NCBI GenBank assembly: GCA_963693365.1
Contig: CAVNZM010000012.1
Coordinates: forward strand, 1,302,001 to 1,366,000
Direction of reading: 5' to 3'
Origin: Amoebidium appalachense
Taxonomy: Eukaryota > Ichthyosporea
DNA length: 64,000 bases
The position numbers and the translations under genes were made by a program. The notes under the pieces were generated by a model, which worked only from the letters and a program-made list of their open reading frames with translations, did no database searches and had not been told where the DNA came from. This document shows, in pieces, positions 15,639 through 25,306 of the stretch. Position 1 is the stretch's first letter, and every line of letters begins with the position of its first letter.

Positions 15639-16596
15639 CTATATCGTTTAGAGCACCGTACCGGTTGAACCTTGATCAAGCCACCGCGCTACACGCCATC
15701 ATATCTGATTCATCGATATCCAGTTATCCAAGGAATGCAAGCATGCACTCACTCCAGCGTGCAAGGTCAGCTCCAGCCACCTCAAAAGGGTATCTCTTAT
15801 TTTAAATTTTGGAGTCCGGAATCCGATGCATGCAGGAGCGATGATCACGTGCCTTCCTCTTGACCTCTCATCAGCAAACGTCGATGTTCCGGCTTTCCGG
15901 CTTTCCAGCCGGGCAAAAAAAAAAAAAAAAAAAAAAACTTGCATATGATTGGTTTTATTTTATCGTACATAGGTTAGAGGACACAGTCAGGACGTGCCAG
16001 GTGTGACTTCTCATAACGTGCAAAGTCATAGACGCCGTATGAACGAAGCTTACCGTCACACACCATGCCTTTCGGATTCAATACGACACTGGCAAACGAG
16101 TTAGCATTATATTACTGGCATTTGCCAGACAAAAACAAACAGAAAAAAATGACAATCACGTAGTTTTATATAGTCGATTTTATTTTCATCTTTAGTGGGT
16201 TCTGAGTAGCAGTACCTTTTTACAAGCACCAGCCCTCCTTTGAGTACATCTTTGCGTGCATAATAAAACAATAAAAAAAAATAAGGAATATGGTTTGAAC
16301 TAACAAGCAGCCCTATCCCCAAAGAGTGTGGAATCTGATTTGATGTTGTGGGCCCTTGAACAAGATTGCGTCATGTGATCACAGTGTGGCTTGTGTGTGT
16401 GCATACATGTAGTCCCAGGTGTGTGTTGTGCGATTAAATGCGCAAACAATCCTGAGATTGCAAAAATGTGTTCGAAAAGCCGGAAACCAGTGTTGTGCGT
16501 GTGCAATAGATCTAGCGAACGAGAAAGAGAAAGAGAAAGGGCTGTGTGCGTGTGTGCGTGTGTGCGTGTATGTGTGTATGTGTGCATGTGCATGTG

Positions 16597-16627
<31 letters not shown>

Positions 16628-16806
16628 CTGTGCTCGTGTGGCATTCACATTAGTTTCGACCAAACATCCCAATTAAAAATTCCAATCGCTAAACACAAAC
16701 ACCAAGATCCTAGACACCTCCCGTCCCACCTGATCAGATACCATTTTTTACACCCGCCAACAAAACCACCACCTGCCAGAGTTTAACACCGCTTCCACAA
16801 CCAACA

Positions 16807-17304
16807 CTAAGACTTCTTGGCAAAGTTGACGTTGAGCGCATGTGTAGGTGTGATCTTGAACCCTTGAAGAGTCGTTTTTGCCACCGTGGCCTGATAATCG
16901 TTTCCATACTCGATAAACGCAATGTCGTGCCGCCCAGGAATCTGACGCACCTCCACCAGCCCGGGGTGCTGTCCAAACAGGGCAATAAGCATCTTGTCCG
17001 TGGTTTCCTCCGGAAGGCCCGTAAGAAGAAGAATGTTGTTTGGCGGGTTTTCTGACGGTCCTGCAACGGTGGAGGTTTGGTTATTTAGGGGGTTGGTATG
17101 ACTTGATGTGATGATGCCGTTTCACGTTTTAACAGCCAGAAACAAAAACCGATATATTCACGTGTGTAAACTACACAGGTGCAGTCAGCGTGCCCCCTCC
17201 CCCTCCCCCCAAAACCAAAACCAAAACCCAAAAAAAAAAAAAACACCACCTCACAAAAACGAAAAGGGACAAGAGAGAGAGAGAGAGGGAGGGAGAGAGA
17301 GGGG

Positions 17305-17337
<33 letters not shown>

Positions 17338-17411
17338 GGGGGGGGGGGGGGGGGAAGGAGGGAGGGAGGGAGAGAGAGATATGTGCGAAAGCAAGAGAAA
17401 CAAAAAAAGAG

Positions 17412-17444
<33 letters not shown>

Positions 17445-17945
17445 ACCACCACCACCACCACCACAAAAAAGACACACACACACAAACAAACAAACAAACA
17501 AACAAACAAACAAACAAAAAAAAAATAAAATCGAATGAACAGACACTGCATTCAGCTGCAACACACAACACATGATATCGATATCGATTTTGCCGCCCTC
17601 CGACACTAGCCCATAGCATCGAGGGCCATGGCAGCTGTTAATGGGCGGCCAATCATCTTCCGGAACCGAGAATGCCCCACCAACAGACATGAAATGGGGC
17701 ATTTTATATTTCCGGAACTCAATTATCAAGATCACGATGAGATGTGGGAAACCTCGCGCGCACAACACACTGAAAAGTGAACTAGAGCTGATAATAGCAA
17801 CCCCAACGAAAGGAGCTCGAGAAGAGGGGAAAATGGAGAGCGTTACAGCACGCTTCACCATCACCCCCCCCCCCCCCCCCCCCCCGGATAATAAATAAAT
17901 AAATAAATAAATAAATAGAAACACATACACCGCGAAGAAAAGAAG

Positions 17946-17983
<38 letters not shown>

Positions 17984-20219
17984 TGCCCTCTCACGGGGCC
18001 TTTTGAAAAAGCAACAAGAGCCCAAGCCCAGGAATCGACGAAAAAGGATGTATTTTGCCGCCCTCCGACACTAGCCAATAGCATTGAGGGCCATGGCAGC
18101 TGTTAATGGGCGGCCAATCATCTTCCGGAACCGAGAATGCCCCACCAACAGACATGAACGGGGCATTTTAAAACTCCGGGGCCAGGTACATGTACCCCAA
18201 CACACGAAGACCAAAAAGCCCCCCCCCCCCCCCCCCCCCCCCCTCCCCCCCCCCCACCCAACAACAAAAAAAAACACCCCCCAAAAGCATCGTCAACACA
18301 GGCACATGGCATGCAGGTACACAACATATTGAAACTGTCAATATTTCATCCCCGGAACCAATCCCCTTCATTATAGAAATATGCCCGTGTCAGGCATACA
18401 AAAGCATCCAGGGAGGAGGGGGAAAATGTAGCCTGCATTTTGCCGTCCTCCGACACTAGCCAAAGGCATTAAGGGCCATGGCAGCTGTTAATGGGCGGCC
18501 AATCATCTTCCGGAACCGAGAATGCCCCACCAACAGACATGAATGGGGCATTTTATATTTCCGGGTCTCCCAACCGATGTACCGTCCCCCATGAGCAACA
18601 ACGCGTGTTTCTGGTGGAACTTGACACCCCCCCCCCCCCCCTCCCCCTCCCCCTCCCCCCCCCCTCATCAGGGTTGCTGACCCGTCCCCCTACACTGAGA
18701 GAAAACACATGGAGAGAATACAGAAAAATACGGGTGAAGCACAAAAAAAAAAGAAAAAAAAAAGAAAGAACGAAAAGAAATCAGGGTCAACAACCACCCA
18801 CCTGCTGGTCTTGGTGCTGGGGCAGGAGCAGCTGGAGGTGCCCCTGGGGGTGCGCCGAAACCTGGACAAGGAGGGAAAATTGGTTGGATATGATAAATAA
18901 ACCAAAGAAGGGCAGCAAAAAAAAAAAGGAAGCAAACGATATGTGTCACAAGACGATGTTTCCTTAAATCTATAACCCCCCCCCCCCCCCCCCCCCCCCC
19001 TCTTCACCCCGCACTCCGGCACCAGCGCATAAAACATCACACAACTAAAAGAAAATAAAAATGGAGACACAACTGACACACCCGCCCATTTAAATGCCGA
19101 AGACACAGACATCCATGAGTGTACACAGCCACCTGCTCATACAAACAGACACACACACAGGCACACAACCACCTACACCGGCCACCGAAAAGCCCAAACG
19201 TGCTACGTTGTAGATAAGAATCTGCAGTTCCCCACTTCACCGTGCCTCCCTACAGCCTTAAAACCCTCACGCTGTACCCTAAACTACACCTAAGCCCAAC
19301 ACCACACACACGCACACAGCCCACAAAACACGAGCACATACACCATATCGTTCACTCACCTACACTAAACACTACACACCTTCCACGCACACATACCACA
19401 CACACACGATAAACACACATCATCCACTCACCGGCTGCCGACGAATCCGTTCCGGGGGGCGCACCAGGCGGGAAACCTGGGGGGAACCCAAACGGTGGCA
19501 TTCCAAACGGTGGTGGTGGCATGCCGGGGGGGACGCCAAATGGGGGCATACCGGGGGGCATGCCAAAGGGAGGTGCACCGGGTGGGAACCCAGCCGGGGG
19601 AACGGGTGGGCCCCCTGGGACTGCGGGGGGCATACCGGCCGGTGCAGCACCAGCAGCTGGTGCCGGGGCAGGAGAATCCTCATCATCATCTGAACCCACT
19701 AGAGAAGGGGGGGGGGGGGGGGGGGGGGGGGTGGTGGTGGTGGTTAATATGCGTTATAGAGTACGAAGTTCACATTCGCAACGGACAATACAATGCAGAG
19801 TGGCAACGATACATAAAGAATATGCATAAAATGCAGAGCCGCAGAGGAACGCAGGGGGAGGGGGGTTTGAATGCGTCAAAAAGTGCGAAGTACACAAGGA
19901 CAAACGGATAACAGGGAGAGGGGGGGGGGGGAAGGGGGAGGGGGGGGGGAGTTGAGGGAGTCAGAATGCATTACATAGTATGAAAGAACGTGTTCACAAC
20001 GGAAATCACAATCAACAACAAAATGCAGATTATAGATGTTTTAAAGTACACGATTTGTGCACCATAACCAGAACCCAATATCGGAAGAGAGGGGAAGGGG
20101 GGGGGGGGGGGGGGGGGGGGGGTTTGAATGCGTCATAAAGTGCGAAGTACACAAGAACAACGGATAACACGATGCAGAATGCAAACCATACATAAAGAGT
20201 ATGGATAATAAGCAGAGCG

Positions 20220-20269
<50 letters not shown>

Positions 20270-20916
20270 TGCATTTAAGGGTGGCAACCATGGTGGAGGC
20301 AGAACATTTTTAGACTAAGCCCACGGCAATCAAGATATGGACAGCTCAAAAAAGTGTTGCAAAGAACGGAACGGAAGTTGGGGAGTGGGTTGAATGGCTA
20401 AAGGCAAAGTGCAAACATTGTTGGTTGGTGGACGCATCAAATCTGACAGGGAGCATATTGCAAGCGGGAAAATAATGTAGGCCGGGAAAAGGGAAGAGAG
20501 GTTTAGAAATTCTCTGTGTGGGTGTTTATGTGTGTGTGTGTGGGGGGGGGGGGGGGGGGGGGGGGGGGAGGGGGAGGGGGGAGGAAGGGGGAGAGAGGGA
20601 GACTCTGAGGGGAGGACAGGGAGGGAGTGCGGGAGGGAGAGAGAAAGAGAGGTTATGAGGTACAGCTTCATCAAACCAGGGTGGAGCACCGAAAGGTGGA
20701 AAAAGGTCACTGGTTGTAGGGACTGAGGTGGTCACCGGGAAGGGACCCCAAGCGGGTGGAGGGGGGGAGGAGGGAGGAGGGGGGTTGAATGTGGAACACG
20801 GTACTGAAGTACACATAAGAAGCATGGTGCAAGACACATGCAAAAGGCAAACATTCAAGTATGCAACATCAGCAATGCGCACAGTATGCATCATAAGCAG
20901 AGCCCATCCTTCGATA

Positions 20917-20952
<36 letters not shown>

Positions 20953-21252
20953 ACCAAATCCGGGTTGGGATAAGGGGCCAACACCACTTACATTGCTCCC
21001 TCCTCCTCTTCTCGCCCTTTGGTAGTCTTGGGCGAGGAACAAATGTACCTTCCATTTTGGCAACAGCATCGGATTTCTTTTTCGCAAATGCAATTTTCTG
21101 CGTTCAGAGCTGGTGTCAGCTTGCTAGTTGTTTCGCAGGTTGCATTCTTCACCCACATCGAATAAATTTACCAGTGCACGTGGTTTAGTGTGTGTGTGCG
21201 TGAAACAGCAGCCCCTTCCCCTCCCCTCCCCCTGTCTCTTTGTTTGCTTTGC

Positions 21253-21291
<39 letters not shown>

Positions 21292-22843
21292 ATTTTATGG
21301 GGGGGGGGGGGGGGAGGGGGGGGGGGAGTTGTCCGTGCACGGTCACTTTGTAACATAATCTGGCGAATTGACACTCGATTATAATAATTTTTGATTTTGA
21401 AGGAACGTTTCCCCGAAAAGGGGGGGGGGGGGGGGGATGAAAGAGACACAGAAAGGGGGGGGGGGGGGGGGGGAGAGAGAGAGAGGGGGGGGGGGGGGGG
21501 AGAGAGAGAGAGAGAGAGGGGGGGGGGGAGAGAGAGAGAGAGAGAGAGTGTGTGTGTGTGTGTGCGCGCGCGCACGAGAGAGAGGGAGAGAGAGAGATAT
21601 ATATATAGGGAGAGGGAGAGGAGAGAGGGAGGGGGGGGGGGGGAGGGGCACGTGAAGGAAGGGAAAAGACAACACCCTGCTTAATAAAGGGGTTGTGACC
21701 TACCATAGGTTTGTCATGAAACGAGAAGCCTTGCATAGAGTTTAAGGCCTGAGCAGCCGCGGAGGGCTCTTTGAACGAAATCCATGCTTGGCCTCGGCAT
21801 TTGAGCGTCTTCTTGGCTAGCACTTCAAGAATCTCCCCAAACTGACTGAACATGGCATACAGCGCCGTTTTCAGCTCTGCACACAAGTCATCAGTGTCCC
21901 TCATATGTACCCTTTCGTGTTTTCCGACTGGAGGTAGTAGAAAGCAAAACTTTTAATTTTCAGCCAAAACTTCTAAAGGTTATCGTTGTACTTGCTCTGG
22001 ACTGCTTGAGCCCTACTGGGATCACACAGCACCAGCCTCAACCGTACTGGCGGCACAAATAGGACATGTGTAATGAAACAAGTAACTCATGGCTCCTTCT
22101 ACAAAAGCAGGTTTTTCTTTTTATTATCAGCGAAGCTGGACGAAGGTTAGGACAGAGGAGGAGGGGGGGGAGAGAGAAGAGAGAAAGGAAGAAGAAGGGC
22201 GGGGAAGGGGGGCGGGGAGGGCGGGGGGGGGGCGGGGAAAGCAGGGGGGAGTGGTTTCTACAAAAGCAGGAGTTTATTCTTTATTAGCAAGGAAGGTAAA
22301 GGAGGGGAGAGAGGAGGGAGAGAAAGAAAGAGAGGAGGGGGAGGGGGAAGGGGGAGGGGGGGGGGGGAGGGAGTACGATTGTGCCCCTAGTTTGTGCCCG
22401 ACGTAACAACTAGCCTAACGTCAAAAAACAACTCTTTAATACTGCACCATCCTCACGGCGAGGCCATGTGACAGCATTGTCGTTCCCTCTACCTCCTCCA
22501 TCTGCGTGCCTTTTCATCCAACAGTCCCTTCCCTCCCCCCAAAGCCTCCCTCCCCACCTCTTGAATATATCTGTCTCTCACTTTTGCTTCTCCTTCACAT
22601 CTATATTTTCTGACCCAACCATGCAAAAGTCCACCAAAAGTAGTAAGAAAACCAACAAAGACAAACGCAGAGAGACATTCTCCGCCTCCACACACCACTA
22701 AGGAAACCCAATCCGTCACACAGCTACACAAGCAACCTCGCGAGGAAAAGATTAAGCAACCCACATCCATCCTTACCTGCAAGCTTAACCTTCTCGTTAA
22801 GGTTATTGATGTATATCGTGTGTGTTGGTATTCCGTTCTCCAT
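16807..22843 (-). CDS. SNRPA: U1 small nuclear ribonucleoprotein A (two RRMs), six exons
   Basis: Exons on the minus strand: 22843-22777, 21927-21704, 21097-20992, 19698-19432, 18861-18802 and 17060-16807. All five introns are GT-AG and every phase closes, giving 978 nt (325 residues). The first RRM opens with [13 protein letters not shown] (RNP2) and carries [12 protein letters not shown] (RNP1), then [22 protein letters not shown]. The second RRM begins [18 protein letters not shown], contains [10 protein letters not shown] and ends [20 protein letters not shown]. This two-RRM layout matches U1A, which binds U1 snRNA stem-loop II; U2B'' is the close paralogue and a combined U1A/U2B'' role (as in fly SNF) is possible. 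The linker (exons 19698-18802) is rich in Gly, Pro, Met and Phe and longer than usual (human U1A is about 282 residues). Introns hold most of the repeats between 17 and 22.4 kb. Confidence 0.93.
17256..17520. repeat. Compound GA / G / C / CCA / CAAA tract
   Basis: (GA)n, poly-G, unique bases, poly-C (17412-17444), (CCA)n and (CAAA)n, all in the last SNRPA intron. Confidence 0.9.
17588..18565. repeat. Three direct copies of a ~125 bp element in the last SNRPA intron
   Basis: Copies at about 17588-17718, 18053-18180 and 18438-18565 share a sequence starting TTTTGCCG(C/T)CCTCCG and ending in GGGGCATTTTA, with only a few substitutions. Each contains AATGCCCC and GGGGCATTT about 15 nt apart, able to form a short hairpin. 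The copies are separated by different microsatellite DNA. Confidence 0.9.
19741..20905. repeat. Diverged ~100-130 bp modules separated by poly-G, in SNRPA intron 3
   Basis: Related segments at about 19745-19845, 19866-19915, 19955-20040, 20124-20220 and 20785-20905 share words such as TTTGAATGCGTCA, AGTGCGAAGTACACA and GCAGAGC, and each is bounded by a G-rich run. Similarity is partial, strongest between the 19.87 and 20.12 kb copies. Confidence 0.7.
21255..21655. repeat. T-run, poly-G, (GA)n and (GT)n compound in SNRPA intron 2
   Basis: T(31) at 21255-21285, poly-G blocks at 21300-21327 and 21420-21520, (GA)n blocks, (GT)n/(GC)n at 21548-21574 and more G/GA to 21650. Confidence 0.9.
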
Positions 22844-23405
22844 GGTGGCCTTTGCTTGAGCAGCAAGGGCTGCTACACCGGGACTATTGCAACTTGGCCT
22901 TGAAAATGTCGTCCGCCACTATGCAAAAACACAAGGCAACGATGGCCTTGTAAGTCTCCCGCCAAAGTGATAGTGTGTTACCAAGCTCGTAGAAGGTCTT
23001 TTACATATGCACAGGAATTAATACTAAGGTAGATAGAAAGTAAATAAAACCAGAAAGCTTTTTCGAAGCTCTTCAGTGTACACCAGTTTTTTCCCTCGTT
23101 TTTGTTTCCCTAGCTCTAGCTTTCTCGTTTGCAACGCAGTGTAAGTTTTCGTGCAATGCATGTGCATCATGGAAGATGGCGCCACTTCAAATTTGCAGGG
23201 GGGCGCGGAATCCCTAATATGTGAATTTCGTCCATAAAACCGGTCTTTCTTTATATTTTGGCTGGAATTGGCGGTAGAAGGCAGAAGCAATTTGAAGTTT
23301 CCAGGGTGGGGGTTGATAACCCCAAAGCCAGGTGCGCCAGCGGACTTGGCCAGGGTGCAAGGCCTCCTAAATAGCTCTCTTTTTTAGGAGGCCTTGCAGT
23401 TGTGG

Positions 23406-23448
<43 letters not shown>

Positions 23449-23999
23449 AGTTCTCCCCTCCGTCGCACCCCGTCCTTGTGCTACTCGAGGCTCTATGGAT
23501 CACCCACTCCTTTTTACACTTGGATTTTTTAGGCAAATATGCATATCCAGGTAGGCTAGCTATATTAGAAGCCACATCACAACTCACTCCTGCAGGTGGG
23601 CGAGAGAGCTGGCAGTGCAGTCCGGGCCACAGGCAGTGTACACGGGCAAAAGGGGGGGGGGACCATTATAGTCGCACTCGCTGTGGCTGTGTGCCAGTCA
23701 CCAGGACTGAATAGGCATGTCGACTTTTATCTTCGTGGCCAACGGTGCAACAGTTATAACCAGGTCACGCCCCCCCACCAAAAAAAAGCAAGGAAAGAAA
23801 ACGGTTCAGTTTACACTAACAAACTCGACCAGACTAGCGCATCTGGTAGAAAGTAGGTCGGCTCTACTCTACAGCAGTGCAACATCATTCCTATCATTTC
23901 AGGGATATTGCACGGACATACATTCATAACAAGAGCTTCCCTGAGTATCGAAGGAGGGGAAACAGCCACTCCTACTGCATCAAGCATTAACTTCCACCA
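22844..23999. other. SNRPA upstream region and COA3 downstream region
   Basis: Mostly unique sequence without a recognisable gene. It contains the SNRPA promoter region (not localised), the stem-loop plus poly-A element at 23356-23446, and a G-run at 23653-23661. Short open frames at 23024-23290 and 23478-23929 show no motif. Confidence 0.5.
23356..23446 (+). repeat. Perfect 16 bp stem-loop followed by a 37 nt poly-A tract
   Basis: TGCAAGGCCTCCTAAA (23356-23371) pairs perfectly with 23383-23398 around an 11 nt loop; 11 nt later an uninterrupted A(37) runs to 23446. A tailed, structured end of this kind can mark a retroposed short element, but no A/B-box promoter or known SINE family was recognised. 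Confidence 0.75.
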
Positions 24000-24576
24000 C
24001 TAAGCTTTCTTTCCAGAAAGCAGTTTCTTCTCCTCTAGTTCTCTCTCCTTTAGTGCATGCTCGTCCAAGTCACTAAAGTCTTCCTGCTTGACGGCCCACA
24101 TGGAATAAAGGTAGACACTGACAGAGAAGAGGGCAAGAAACCCTCCCACCGCCGCATTGCGCGACATAACCGACTTTCTCACGGCTTGGCGCTCCACGCC
24201 CGCTGTGAGTGACTCTGTGATGCAAGAGCGGTTGTTAATTGTTACAGCCTTTTTTGCCTTCCAGCAAAATATGACTTCTTACTCCAGTGGGACCACTCAA
24301 ACACCACAGCAAAAACAAAAGTTTCCAAACAAATATTCTGGACTACCCTTTCGAAGTGTCATATAACGGAGAAAGTAGAATACGCTCGCACTTAGAGCAT
24401 ACATAACATGCAACCAAGAGATTTAACACGCACGCATGCGTATAGTTTTCAAAACACCACAACCCAAACTCCTTCATTGCACTGCAAAGTCGTGGGAGGG
24501 AGCACACACCTGCATCGCGGGCGAAATCTCCGGTGAAGCCGGCCTTGGCGGCGTATAGTGCTGGGAAATACTTCAT
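24000..24576 (-). CDS. COA3: COA3-like cytochrome c oxidase assembly factor, two exons
   Basis: Exon 1 is 24576-24510 (MKYFPALYAAKAGFTGDFARDA) and exon 2 is 24202-24000, joined in phase across a GT-AG intron to give 89 residues. Exon 2 encodes a basic stretch (VERQAVRKSVMSRN), one hydrophobic membrane span (about AAVGGFLALFSVSVYLYSM), then VKQEDFSDLDEHA and a charged carboxyl end. The order arginine-asparagine, transmembrane segment, Tyr-Ser, acidic D/E-rich tail matches COA3/CCDC56, an inner-mitochondrial-membrane protein that stabilises newly made COX1 with COX14. The family is short and weakly conserved, so the call rests on that pattern and size. A GTG upstream (24591) keeps the frame open, but the ATG at 24576 is preferred. 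It is divergently oriented to ARPC5, 730 nt away. Confidence 0.72.
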
Positions 24577-25306
24577 GATGCTGGGTAGCACTGCGCCTTC
24601 AACTGATATAAAGAGATAAGTGCTGCCCTTTAAGTTTCAATCAGCGAGGTGAGTGTGGCGAGACCTCAGCGACGATTTCCAGATGTGCTACTCCGTGGGC
24701 CGGCTATACAGGCGTACGCGTTTCAGACAAAGAAGCTAGCACACGTATAAGTCTTATAGCCTAATTTTCAAGGTGCAACCTGCCTACTCAGATAACTCCT
24801 GCCTTTGCACTAGAGAAAATGGGCAAGCAATCCAGTGAGGGAATCGTATAACTTGAAACTTCGTTTTTTGGCAGTGCGCCACATGCCCGCATGCGCAGGT
24901 GCCAAGCATTTTCCGCTCTTGTCCGTGACGGTGGGCCAGACCAATGTAAACTATAAATAGGTTGAAGTCCTAAATATGGTGAGGCTCCTTGGCCCAGATC
25001 TATTCGATCAATTCAAAATTTCAAGTTTTTCGTCTGAGCCGCTTGCAAAAAGGCAAAAACGAAGCTCTTTTTTGGCACAGGCACAGAAACCTTGAGAAAA
25101 AGCAACAGCCGTTGGTGTGGTGTCTCTAATATCGAATAGTGGCTGTTGAAAGAGCTTTGACTGAAATTGTTATCTCCTTTACAGATTAGTGACAAGATTC
25201 TGTAGGCCTCTTGCATTTTGCAGACACCTGATAGTCAAAAGCAAGACTTTTCCATTTTGGTTTCCAGGTAGCTAAGGCACCTGTTTTTTGTTATCCATTT
25301 ACGAAG
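24577..25306. promoter_or_regulatory. Divergent intergenic region between COA3-like and ARPC5 genes
   Basis: 730 nt without long simple repeats. On the + strand CCAAT (24941-24945) is followed 6 nt later by TATAAATAG (24952-24960), a plausible RNA polymerase II core promoter for ARPC5 about 350 nt before its ATG. AAAGAGCTTT and AAGCTCTT words occur near 25150 and 25063. No gene is seen in the stretch; the frame at 25013-25216 has no motif. Confidence 0.4.

Larger units (their letters stand above)
12698..16806. other. Intergenic region, mostly compound microsatellites
   Basis: Between the convergent DJ-1 and U1A genes. Non-repetitive sequence lies at 12700-13330 and 15640-16380, with no motif recognised. 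Between them: poly-G 13340-13364, poly-C 13738-13767, (CT)n 13775-13988, (GT)n 13989-14019, poly-G 14330-14363, poly-C 14738-14771, (CA)n 14840-14896, poly-G 14921-14964, then (GT)nGn at 15140-15192, a 59 nt poly-G at 15468-15526 and another (GT)nGn at 15588-15638. (GT)n occurs again at 16540-16627. Confidence 0.6.

Noticed and set aside
15136-15679. Poly-Gly and poly-Pro frames over G and C runs
   Set aside because: Homopolymer translations; the frame depends on exact run length and no conserved domain adjoins them.
21905-21927. Alternative acceptor for SNRPA exon 2 at the internal ATGAG
   Set aside because: Phase does not match exon 1, whereas the acceptor CTACCTCCAG before 21927 gives a correct phase and has a good pyrimidine tract.
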